From: a virus
Direction: 5' to 3' (one strand)
Length of the DNA stretch: 28,373 nucleotides
Virus record (IMG/VR): IMGVR_UViG_3300028823_000027
Location: 1 to 28,373 of that record
Of the stretch, positions 6,857-14,613 are shown piece by piece (the stretch's first letter is position 1; every line of letters starts with the position of its first letter). The position numbers were made by a program, and so were the translations under genes. The notes under the pieces were generated by a model that had not been told where the DNA came from, did no database searches, and saw nothing but the letters and a program-made list of their open reading frames with translations.

Positions 6857-8896
6857 ATGCGCTTAACGATCAAAGACTTTAAAGGGATCTTTCCCAAGAT
6901 AGGTCCGGAACTCTTGCCTTTCAATCAATCCCAGACGGCTGAAAACTGTAACCTGGAAAGTGGCCATATCATTCCCTGGTTCGAAGTAGCCGTAGAATAT
7001 CATTCCCTGATCACGATAGACGACACAATCACGATTTATCTTTATGAAGGTTCTTATTGGTTCCTCTTTTCTGCCGAGGTAAACCTGGTCAAAGGGCCGG
7101 TCGCAGCCGATACGGCAAACAAGGTTTACTATACCGGAGACGGCATCCCCAAAAAGACGAATGAATCCGAAGCAACGACCGGCGGCCTCAATTTCGGGCC
7201 TTACCCGAGAAACTTTTATCCGCTCGCCCTGCCTAGCCCGAAAGACGCCATGACTGCAGCGAAAGGCGCCGGCGGTGCCGGCGATACTACTGATGTGGCC
7301 TACGTCTGGACGGTTTTATCATCCTGGAACGAAGAATCCCTTCCATCGCCAGCATCAAATATCGTTGACCCTATGGAAGGCCAAACGGTCAACCTGACCA
7401 ATATTACCATGATTTGGGAAGCGTCTACGGCTTACTCGGTGGGGGATTTCGTTTATCCGACCGCTGATGAGGGTGGCGATTATATCTATAAATGTGTAGT
7501 TGCAGGCACTTCGGCTGTCAGCGAGCCGACATGGAGAGAGTTGATTGACGCGGATCAGACTGATGGCGGCGTGACATGGCGGTGTTACGAGAACAATATT
7601 ACCCATAAGAATATCTACCGGGCCGCCACTGGCGGTGCGACTGTAACCTATCAATATCTGGCGCAGATAGCATCCACGGCGACTACCTACAATGACACTT
7701 TCGATCTTGCCGACACGGGCGCAGATATCGTGACCGAAGAGTACGACCCGCCACCTGACGGGTTGTCGGGACTTGCATACATGGGCAACGGCATTCTGCT
7801 CGGATTCGTCGGGAAGGATCTTTATGTCTGCGAGCCTTACAAACCGTGGGCATGGCCGACCGGATATGTCGAAACCCTGGCCGACACGATCGTATCGATT
7901 GCCGGAGTAGGCGCGTACCTGTCTTCAGACAGCCCGGAAATCGCCGTTGTGACAACTACCGAAAGGCCTTACCTGGTTATAGGAAATACGCCAGGATCCC
8001 TTTCTGTCGTGCCCCTTCCGGCAGATTATGCCTGCGTAAGCTCAAAAGGAACCGTGCGCTGGAAGGACGGCCTTGTTTATCCGTCCAAAGTCGGCCTGGC
8101 GATCGTTAATTCGTCAGGTGCCGTGGCTAATCTCACCAAGAATCACCTGTCGGCTTATCAGTGGCTTGACGGTTACGCTCCGTCCTCTATGGTGAGCGAA
8201 ATCCATGGAAGCCGATATTTCGGGTTCTGGTACGAAAGCGGATCGGTCAACGGTTGCATCATTATGGATCTCGAAACGGGAGATTTCACGACGCTCGATC
8301 TCTATTCCCAGGCGGTCTACAATTACCCTCCTACTGACATACTGTATTATGCCATTACGAATGAATGGGACACAGACGCTTATTCCCTCGAGGAATGGGA
8401 TACGCCGGAAGCATATAGCACAAGCGGCAAGGCTGATCAGTACGACCTTACGGGCGGCACTGGATCCATGGCGAATGTGGACGATCCCGATGTTCCACGC
8501 AATATAGTGCTCACGATCACCGACGCAAACGCCTCTTTGACGGTCCTTCAAGTCACGGTGACCGGTACCCTGGCAGACGGAACGGCGTCCCAGACGGAAG
8601 TTTTTACCGCAACGGCAGCCGGATCGCATGACGGGGAAAAATGTTTCAGTTCCATTGATTCGATAACCGTAGATTCGATTACGGGCGCCGATGCCGGTGA
8701 CACGGTGGATATCGGATGGGGAAATTACCTTGGATTCAGTATCGGGTCGGCTTGGGTTGACGATCCTACGGCTACAATCAACGGCGTGTACGTCGATCCG
8801 TCAACCGGGTCGTACAATGCCGATGATACGGGCTTAGAGTTTCCTTTCGTACCGGACGGAGAACTGTCTTACAAACTGTTGTTAGAGAAGAGTTAA
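6857..8896 (+). CDS. P22 gp10-like tail stabilisation/nozzle protein, main part
   Basis: A 679-residue structural protein. The N-terminus (residues 1-45) with FKGIFPKIGPELLPFNQSQ then AENCNLESGHIIPWF is the signature opening of the P22 gp10 / tail tubular protein B group that plugs and extends the portal. Residues about 187-242 form a compact insert with W-E-A-S-T-A-Y-S-V-G-D, YIYKCVVAGTS, EPTW and DGGVTWRC, the pattern of carbohydrate-binding module 5/12 (chitin-binding type) domains often inserted in phage tail proteins. The middle contains propeller-like strands (GLSGLAYMGNGILLGFVGKD, a TTTERPYLVIGNTPGSLS stretch and GTVRWKDGLVYPSKVGL). The usual C-terminal part of this family appears to be encoded by the following gene. 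The start has only a weak ribosome binding site (GGGA at 6847-6850). Confidence 0.75.
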   Translation: MRLTIKDFKGIFPKIGPELLPFNQSQTAENCNLESGHIIPWFEVAVEYHSLITIDDTITIYLYEGSYWFLFSAEVNLVKGPVAADTANKVYYTGDGIPKKTNESEATTGGLNFGPYPRNFYPLALPSPKDAMTAAKGAGGAGDTTDVAYVWTVLSSWNEESLPSPASNIVDPMEGQTVNLTNITMIWEASTAYSVGDFVYPTADEGGDYIYKCVVAGTSAVSEPTWRELIDADQTDGGVTWRCYENNITHKNIYRAATGGATVTYQYLAQIASTATTYNDTFDLADTGADIVTEEYDPPPDGLSGLAYMGNGILLGFVGKDLYVCEPYKPWAWPTGYVETLADTIVSIAGVGAYLSSDSPEIAVVTTTERPYLVIGNTPGSLSVVPLPADYACVSSKGTVRWKDGLVYPSKVGLAIVNSSGAVANLTKNHLSAYQWLDGYAPSSMVSEIHGSRYFGFWYESGSVNGCIIMDLETGDFTTLDLYSQAVYNYPPTDILYYAITNEWDTDAYSLEEWDTPEAYSTSGKADQYDLTGGTGSMANVDDPDVPRNIVLTITDANASLTVLQVTVTGTLADGTASQTEVFTATAAGSHDGEKCFSSIDSITVDSITGADAGDTVDIGWGNYLGFSIGSAWVDDPTATINGVYVDPSTGSYNADDTGLEFPFVPDGELSYKLLLEKS

Positions 8897-8897
8897 A

Positions 8898-9431
8898 ATG
8901 TCAACTGCTTACGAGACATATATCTATGAATGGGAGGGAGACGATACGCAGCCTTTCGGGTCGAATTTTACCTGGAAAAGCGGAAAAATCTTGCTCCCGA
9001 GGCGCATGACATTTTCTTGCGCTCGGCTCATTGCGGACGTTGGCGATCGATCGGGTTATTATGACAATTTACAGGATTATTACGACACGATCAGGCAGAA
9101 CGGCCTGCTAATCGATGCCTTTTCCATGGGGGGCGCAGTTGGCGAAGATCCAATCGGGGAGAGCATTCCGATCAATGGGGATGAACTTTTGGACGTCACG
9201 GCGCCGGCGGCTTATTCGGGCGCTTTCAATATGACTGTAAAGATTTATGCCGATGGCACCTTGAAATTTACAAAAGACGTTTATGCGAACGGAATACCGT
9301 TCAGGATCGACCAGGGCTATCGCGGCCGGTCCTGGGAAGTGGAAATCATAGGTAATGTACGAGTTCGCCGTTTCGATATGGCAACATCCATGAGAGAGCT
9401 CATGGAAGAAGATAAGGCACGGGAGGGTTAA
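8898..9431 (+). CDS. gp10-like tail protein, C-terminal part as separate gene
   Basis: A 177-residue protein whose ATG lies one base after the stop of the gp10-like gene. Its sequence (WKSGKILLPRRMTFSCARLI, then MTVKIYADGTLKFTKDVYA, FRIDQGYRGRSWEVEIIGN and VRRFDMATSMREL) is what I would expect at the C-terminus of gp10-like tail proteins: a 'W-x-S-K' strand, a 'V-x-I-Y-A-D-G' strand, a 'F-R-I-x-x-G-x-x-x-x-x-W-E' strand and a closing helix with Ser-Met-Arg-Glu-Leu. The two polypeptides probably assemble together in the tail. No strong ribosome binding site precedes it (AGAGAAGAG only), consistent with translational coupling to the gene before. Confidence 0.65.
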   Translation: MSTAYETYIYEWEGDDTQPFGSNFTWKSGKILLPRRMTFSCARLIADVGDRSGYYDNLQDYYDTIRQNGLLIDAFSMGGAVGEDPIGESIPINGDELLDVTAPAAYSGAFNMTVKIYADGTLKFTKDVYANGIPFRIDQGYRGRSWEVEIIGNVRVRRFDMATSMRELMEEDKAREG

Positions 9432-9434
9432 ACA

Positions 9435-10412
9435 ATGGCTTTAATGCCGCGTTCAGCAATGGGATATATGCAGTTGAAGCAAAAAATGGCAAGATCCGGT
9501 CAAAGCGTGTGGGAAAGGGGTCGAAACCGTAGCCCGGCATTAACGGCCGAAGACCTTGCCTTGAGTTTCGGGCAAACGCAGCTCAAAACGGCCCAATTTC
9601 AGCTTCAGCAACAACAACAAGCCTGGGAGATCGAAAAGCAAAGGGCGTCCAGGTCTACCGAGTTGGGCAATAATTTCCTGAAAGCCTGGACAAGCAGCAT
9701 GAGTGACGTAAAGAACATCTTCAACCGTGCCTTGAATGCGCTTGATCAGCCGACGACAACGTATGGCCAACCTTCCGGAACCACTGATATGCTCAATAAT
9801 TTGTTGTCTCAAATCCAGACGCAGTACGCCGAATGGCAGAAGTCATACGGCGGGCTCGACACGGAAATCGCTTCCGCATTGTCAGGGACTATTCAGGAAA
9901 GGCAGCAAATGGCAGACCTCATTAAGCAGTTGACTACCCCGGATTACGAAGGTGTCGCGGCAGAGGCGGGTATTCAGGCCAGGCAGGAGGCCGCTAAAAC
10001 GAGAGAAGACATTGCCAGGGAAGCCCTATCCTACGGAATCGATCCGTCTTCTGGAAAATTCGGGGCACTCACTAGGAGGACGGCTCTCGAAGAATCTAAA
10101 AATGTCATTGGGGCCATGAATCAAGCGCGTCAGCTCGAAAAAGAGAGAGTCCAAGGAACGGCTCTCGGTGCCATGGAGGCTTTTGATCCGACCGTATTCG
10201 CCAATATCATGAAAGCCATATCCGATCGTTCATCGGGATTTCTCGGGGCGCAGACGGATATAGCGAAAACAATAGCGGATATCGGAATAGCGGAACAGGT
10301 CAGCAAAACAGGCAGGGCTCAAGCGATCGGCAACATAGCAGGCAGTTATGCACAGTCGATCCTAAATCCACTCGGTGACTTTGCCGGGTATTACTTGGCA
10401 GGAGGACAATAA
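9435..10412 (+). CDS. internal virion / DNA ejection-like protein
   Basis: A 325-residue, Gln/Ala-rich, almost wholly helical protein with GGAGGG (9422-9427) before its ATG. The first 70 residues are basic and Gln-rich (QFQLQQQQQAWEIEKQRAS). Residues about 185-250, with AREALSYGIDPSSGKFGALT and an E-S-K-N-V-I-G-A-M-N-Q-A-R helix, form a pattern I know from podoviral internal proteins that leave the capsid with the DNA. The C-terminal part holds short Gly/Ala-rich helices (IGNIAGSYAQSILNPLGDFA) that could touch a membrane. It lies between tail genes and another coiled-coil protein, the usual place of ejection proteins. Function is inferred. Confidence 0.62.
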   Translation: MALMPRSAMGYMQLKQKMARSGQSVWERGRNRSPALTAEDLALSFGQTQLKTAQFQLQQQQQAWEIEKQRASRSTELGNNFLKAWTSSMSDVKNIFNRALNALDQPTTTYGQPSGTTDMLNNLLSQIQTQYAEWQKSYGGLDTEIASALSGTIQERQQMADLIKQLTTPDYEGVAAEAGIQARQEAAKTREDIAREALSYGIDPSSGKFGALTRRTALEESKNVIGAMNQARQLEKERVQGTALGAMEAFDPTVFANIMKAISDRSSGFLGAQTDIAKTIADIGIAEQVSKTGRAQAIGNIAGSYAQSILNPLGDFAGYYLAGGQ

Positions 10413-10413
10413 G

Positions 10414-11652
10414 ATGGCGATATCGCAAGCACTCGCGGCAGGACGGGCAAACGCAATCCGGTATGATCCGGGCGCGCTCGGCAACCCTTACCAGGTCGTT
10501 CCTATGCTTCGTGAAATGGCGGCCAGGGGGCGGGTCGCCCCTCAGTTGCCAGGATTATTCGGTGCAAGCCGGGTAATTCGTGGAGGCCGGTCTTCAGCGG
10601 GTAGGGCCGTAGGAAGACCGTCTGCGGCAGACATTGCAGAAGGAGCGGCTGAATTATCCTTGAAACAGCGTGAAATGGATATCAGAGAACGCGAAATGGC
10701 CGTTAAAGAAAGAGAGGCGATTGAATCCGAACGCGAAGGCATTAACACGCGCTATCAGGAACGTATGAATCAGGCGCAGGCCCGGTACATGAAAGACGTG
10801 GCCTTTCCACAGGAAATGGCAATCAAAGGCCGCGCTCAAGATGTAGCAGAGCGGGCCCAGACGGAAGCGGAAGCGGCCGGCGCTTACACCAGGGAGAAAG
10901 GCCGCAAAGAAACAACCATGAAGGAAAACGAGCAGGAACTTCGCAAGGATTATTCTATCGCTCAGTGGGGTCTTGCCAACAAGAACAAAGACGCCATCCT
11001 GCAGTTTTTCGATAAGCACGGCGACGAGAATAGCTACATCGATGATATCCAGTTTTCCCCACCTATAAGTTACGATGAAATGGGGAATCCTATCCCTAAT
11101 CCAGACGACCCGGACGGTATGCTGGTCTACTATACCGGCCAGAAAGACCCTCAATATTTTGCGAATCGCGGTGAGTTCATGCAAGGGCTCATGGGTTGGG
11201 TAGCGCCCGACGTTCTCAAGGAAATGGTCAAATACAACGCGAAAACAGCCAAAGGCGGCATTACAGAGAAAGACTTGCTGAAACTTAGGCAAGACGCCTT
11301 GAAGCAATATAAATCCGATCCTGATGTCTATAATGTTGCAGGCGAGAAAAGAGAAGGAGCGCCCGATTTCGAAACTTATGCCAAGGATTATATCGCCAAT
11401 GTGACCGGAACGCAGCCAGCGCCCGAGCAAGAAGAAGCCAAGGCCGGAGCCGAAGAAGGAGCGGAAAAGACCAAAACATCCAGGCGAAACTACAAAACCA
11501 TGCGCGACCCGAACACCGGATACACCGTTCGAAAGTATGCCGATGGCAGTTACGAATTATTCGATAACCAGGGCCGTCTCATGAAAAGACGTTACCCTGA
11601 TGGAAGGGAAGAAACTTACGTCGCTCGAGGTGCAATTCAGGGAAACAGGTAA
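10414..11652 (+). CDS. coiled-coil internal/ejection-like protein
   Basis: A 412-residue protein. The start at 10414 follows AGGAGG (about 10400-10405) and lies just after the stop of the gene before; a possible upstream start at 10375 would overlap that gene and has no such site. Residues about 75-170 form a long coiled coil (LKQREMDIREREMAVKEREA and following), continuing in an Ala/Glu/Arg-rich stretch. The middle (about 190-310) is globular with DAILQFFDKHGDENSYIDDI and YTGQKDPQYFANRGEFMQG. A Glu/Ala-rich linker precedes a C-terminal segment rich in Tyr, Arg and Gly (NTGYTVRKYADGSYELFDNQ, then RRYPDGREETYV), which looks like two short beta hairpins. Together with its neighbour it probably forms the set of proteins injected with the DNA. 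No named family recognised. Confidence 0.58.
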   Translation: MAISQALAAGRANAIRYDPGALGNPYQVVPMLREMAARGRVAPQLPGLFGASRVIRGGRSSAGRAVGRPSAADIAEGAAELSLKQREMDIREREMAVKEREAIESEREGINTRYQERMNQAQARYMKDVAFPQEMAIKGRAQDVAERAQTEAEAAGAYTREKGRKETTMKENEQELRKDYSIAQWGLANKNKDAILQFFDKHGDENSYIDDIQFSPPISYDEMGNPIPNPDDPDGMLVYYTGQKDPQYFANRGEFMQGLMGWVAPDVLKEMVKYNAKTAKGGITEKDLLKLRQDALKQYKSDPDVYNVAGEKREGAPDFETYAKDYIANVTGTQPAPEQEEAKAGAEEGAEKTKTSRRNYKTMRDPNTGYTVRKYADGSYELFDNQGRLMKRRYPDGREETYVARGAIQGNR

Positions 11653-11654
11653 TT

Positions 11655-14213
11655 ATGCCGAACTATTACGAAGATATCCCCTGGGAAGGTAATTGGGAGT
11701 CCTACGAGGAAGAGGAAGAAGAAGAGTTCTACCCTTCTGACGAAATTCCATGGGAAGGGCAATGGGAACCGACCGGTCCTATGCGGATTAGCGATATTCC
11801 GAAATCTATTGCTACAGGGGTAGGGACCGCGCTTAAAACCTTGCGCCCGATTATGGCCTTACAGGATATGCCTTATCTTGCCGGTAAAGGCCTGCAGGCA
11901 ATCGGGGCCATTACGGGCCGAGAGGAAGACCTCGGGGCGCTCGGGGAATTCCTTACTGAGGCATCCAGAACAGAACAAACCCGCAAGATAGCCGAGGAAA
12001 CCGAGAAATATTGGGAAGAATCCCTTTCTCCAAGAGCCAAGGAACTAAAGAAAAAACCGTTTCTCGGGCCTGAAGGCGTAACGGCAGCCGAAGCGGTACC
12101 CAAAATAGCCATGATGGCTGCCGAATCGATCCCCATGACATTTTTGGGCATGGGCGGCGGTATGGTTATTGCCCGTAGTTTGATTTCGGCCGGAATGAGC
12201 CCCGGAGTAGCCGGTATGATCGGCGGTGCAATCGGCGAAGGTGTCACGGCGGGAATTTCCAATGCGGACCAGATTTACGAAGACTTGATCGCCCGCAACC
12301 CGGAAGACCTGGCCGAAATGCCGATTTACCAGGAAATATACGATGCCTTGCCCGATAACCTCGATGAAGCTGGAAAGAAAAAGCTGGCCCGCAAAATCAT
12401 GGCATTGGCCGGTAGCGCCTTTGTCGGGCTCACCACGACCGTATCGACCGGAATATTGGGAGCACCGTCCGGATACGTCATGGGTAAAATCATTGGTGGC
12501 GAATCCAAGAATTTCCTGCGTAATATCATCCAGGAAGCCTTATCTGAAGGCCTGATCGAAGAGGCGCCCCAGAGCGCTGTCGAGACGATCATGAGTAACG
12601 TGGCCACAAAGTACCTGGCCGATCCGGAACAAGGCATTACTGAAGGGGCATTAGAGGCCGCTATTGGAGGTGGGTTTACCGGTGCCCTCATGGGTGGCGG
12701 CATGGCCATACCAGGCACTATTGCAGGTCGCGCCCCGGATCAGATTACCCGCCAGATCCTTGATGATTACCATGAAGGCAGGCTCACGTTTGGCGAGCTG
12801 AAAGAAATCCATGACGCCATCCCGCCGGATCATCCTACAGCCCTCGCAATCAATAAGATCATTACGGGATTAACCGCCAGTACGGAAACGCAGGATCTTT
12901 TGCCAGGCACGACCAAGGAAAGGCCTGAAGTCGATTTGGTGGATTTGACCGCCCTTGCCGAAGCGCCGCCTCCGGTTCCTGCAGCTCCGGAAGTTCCCGC
13001 GCCGCCCACATACCCCACGGGGTATCCATCCGTTCGAATAGGAGAAGAAGAGCCGCTCCTTGATATGTGGGAGCGTTTATCCGCGCAGCAGGCCGAAGCA
13101 CGTAGAGTGCCCACCCCGGCAGAAGAATCGGCCAGAGTATTCGAGCAATACTATGAAGGGGAAGACTTACTCGATACCTGGCAAAGGTTGTCCGAGCAAA
13201 CTGCGGCAGAACGGGCCGCAACGGAAGAAGAATTAGCCTACAGGGCCGCCGAAACACCGGCTGCCGCTGAAGGCCTAAGAGAACAATTAGCAGCAGAAGA
13301 AAGGGGGGAAGAATATGCCGGCAGGATACGAGAAGATGAGGGACAAATTCTTCCAGGAGAAGGTATCGGCTTGGGAGAAGCGGCACCCGAGGGACAATAT
13401 GTCGAAGAAGAAGAGGGCGGACTTGTACGACCGGGCGCAGGGGAAGGCCGCCCGGATTTGGAACTCGAAGAACCCGGGCAACCCGGTAGGCCGGGGGAGG
13501 CCATAACCATTGAAGACATCGAAGGCGCGGCCGAAGCGGGTCCGAGCGAAATCACTGCCGAACTGGAAGGCCAAGAGATTGAGACGGAGCCGACCGAGGC
13601 CCAGGCAGAAGCGGGGAATTACAAAAAAGGACACGTAACCTGGCAAGGCCTGGATATCACGATCGAGAACCCGAAAGGATCCACCAGGACAGGAAAAGAC
13701 GAAGACGGTAAGGCCTGGGATCGGGAACTCAAAAGCCATTATGGCTATATCCGGCGCACGGAAGCGAAAGACGGCGATCAGGTCGATGTATTCGTCGGGG
13801 AGCAAACGGATAGCGATAAAGTTTTCATTGTGAACCAGGCTAAAGCCGACGGCAGTTTCGATGAGCACAAAGTCATGGTCGGCTTCATGACCGAACCGAT
13901 GGCGCGGGCTGGCTATCTGGCCAATTATGAACCTGGGTGGGACCGGATTTTATCCATTCAGGAGATGACCATCGATCAGTTCAAAGGCTGGTTAGAGGCG
14001 GCTGATTTTACCAAGCCGGCCGGACCTCCAGCGGCAGTTGCGCCAAAAGCCGCGCCTACTCCGGAAGGCCTGGAAGGCGTTACCATAAGCAGGAAAATAA
14101 TGACCGATACGGGTGAGGAAATGACGGTAAAAATGGATGCAAAAGAGGCTTATGACGAAATTACCGCCGATATTGACAAATGGAATACTCTCTTAGAATG
14201 CCTGGGGATGTAG
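11655..14213 (+). CDS. polyvalent protein with glycine-rich hydrophobic segments and pyrophosphatase-like (InPase) domain
   Basis: An 852-residue multidomain protein. The N-terminus has two copies of an I-P-W-E-G-x-W-E motif (about residues 8-15 and 30-37) around an acidic run. Residues about 147-203, 247-282 and 326-363 are Gly/Ala-rich hydrophobic helices that could insert in a membrane. Residues about 430-650 are acidic/Pro/Gly-rich linker with a repeated LLDxWxRLS motif. Residues about 655-785 match the InPase domain described in phage polyvalent proteins: NYKKGHVTWQGLDITIENPK, HYGYI, then D706-G-D-Q-V-D-V, close to the soluble inorganic pyrophosphatase signature, and DEHKVMVGF. The domain may act on pyrophosphate or a related phosphoanhydride; activity is unproven. 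Translation starts shortly after the previous stop with a weak ribosome binding site. A second gene is nested in the linker at 13315-13506. Confidence 0.8.
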   Translation: MPNYYEDIPWEGNWESYEEEEEEEFYPSDEIPWEGQWEPTGPMRISDIPKSIATGVGTALKTLRPIMALQDMPYLAGKGLQAIGAITGREEDLGALGEFLTEASRTEQTRKIAEETEKYWEESLSPRAKELKKKPFLGPEGVTAAEAVPKIAMMAAESIPMTFLGMGGGMVIARSLISAGMSPGVAGMIGGAIGEGVTAGISNADQIYEDLIARNPEDLAEMPIYQEIYDALPDNLDEAGKKKLARKIMALAGSAFVGLTTTVSTGILGAPSGYVMGKIIGGESKNFLRNIIQEALSEGLIEEAPQSAVETIMSNVATKYLADPEQGITEGALEAAIGGGFTGALMGGGMAIPGTIAGRAPDQITRQILDDYHEGRLTFGELKEIHDAIPPDHPTALAINKIITGLTASTETQDLLPGTTKERPEVDLVDLTALAEAPPPVPAAPEVPAPPTYPTGYPSVRIGEEEPLLDMWERLSAQQAEARRVPTPAEESARVFEQYYEGEDLLDTWQRLSEQTAAERAATEEELAYRAAETPAAAEGLREQLAAEERGEEYAGRIREDEGQILPGEGIGLGEAAPEGQYVEEEEGGLVRPGAGEGRPDLELEEPGQPGRPGEAITIEDIEGAAEAGPSEITAELEGQEIETEPTEAQAEAGNYKKGHVTWQGLDITIENPKGSTRTGKDEDGKAWDRELKSHYGYIRRTEAKDGDQVDVFVGEQTDSDKVFIVNQAKADGSFDEHKVMVGFMTEPMARAGYLANYEPGWDRILSIQEMTIDQFKGWLEAADFTKPAGPPAAVAPKAAPTPEGLEGVTISRKIMTDTGEEMTVKMDAKEAYDEITADIDKWNTLLECLGM
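13315..13506 (+). CDS. nested small basic protein in the +1 frame of the InPase gene
   Basis: A 63-residue basic protein encoded entirely inside the larger gene, shifted by +1. AAGGGGG at 13301-13307 lies 7 bases before the ATG and differs from the ideal AAGGAGG by one G-U-tolerated base. The sequence opens with MPAGYEKMRDKFFQEKVSAW and closes with KAARIWNSKNPGNPVGRGRP. I recall a similar opening (Y-x-x-M-R-D) and closing (A-A-x-I-x-N-x-x-x-P-G-x-P-V-G-R) from free-standing small phage proteins, which a random shadow should not have. Codons end mostly in G or C. The host-gene frame here is a low-complexity Glu/Gly/Pro linker. Function unknown; the basic charge suggests binding to nucleic acid or an acidic partner. 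A chance shadow remains possible, because Glu-rich sequence shifted by one base tends to read Lys/Arg. Confidence 0.6.
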   Translation: MPAGYEKMRDKFFQEKVSAWEKRHPRDNMSKKKRADLYDRAQGKAARIWNSKNPGNPVGRGRP

Positions 14214-14214
14214 C

Positions 14215-14607
14215 ATGAAAAAGATGTCCATTAACGAAATAGAAAGGCGCTACAAGGAAAAAGGCCTGGAAGTCCTGGATAAATCAGGAAATCCTGTAAA
14301 ATTCGGACAGATAAAGATGAAAATGGCCTGCAAAAAGAGCAGCATGGAACCATTACCCCCTGATCACGCAGAAAAAATCCTGTCCATCATGGACGTTATA
14401 GAAAAAAACGCACAACTTGAAAGTAAGGCCCTTCTTGTTCTTGCGGAAGCAATATTTCAGAAATTACAGGAGATGAATGTTCAACCGGCAAAAATCATCG
14501 CTATGCCTGAAAATCCAAAACCCAGGCAATGGCGGTTCGAAATAGAAAGAAACCCCATAAACGGTCGCATTCAAGAGATCCTTGCGAAGGAAATAACAGG
14601 AGAATAA
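14215..14607 (+). CDS. small hypothetical phage protein
   Basis: A 130-residue protein starting one base after the stop of the InPase gene; only a GGGG run at 14204-14207 precedes it. The N-terminus is a short amphipathic helix followed by GLEVLDKSGNPVKF, the middle a helix with DHAEKILSIMDVIEKNAQLE, and the end an R-Q-W-R-F-E-I-E-R-N-x-x-x-G-R-I-Q-E-I strand pair. That last motif (W-x-F-x-I-x-R-x-x-x-G-R-I) is familiar from small proteins of unknown function in the tail region of other phages. No catalytic motif, membrane segment or signal peptide is visible. It may be a tail or assembly accessory protein. Confidence 0.6.
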   Translation: MKKMSINEIERRYKEKGLEVLDKSGNPVKFGQIKMKMACKKSSMEPLPPDHAEKILSIMDVIEKNAQLESKALLVLAEAIFQKLQEMNVQPAKIIAMPENPKPRQWRFEIERNPINGRIQEILAKEITGE

Positions 14608-14613
14608 GGTCTT

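Noticed and set aside
10375-10413. Upstream start for the coiled-coil protein gene
   Set aside because: It would overlap the preceding gene by 38 bases and lacks a ribosome binding site; ATG 10414 follows AGGAGG.
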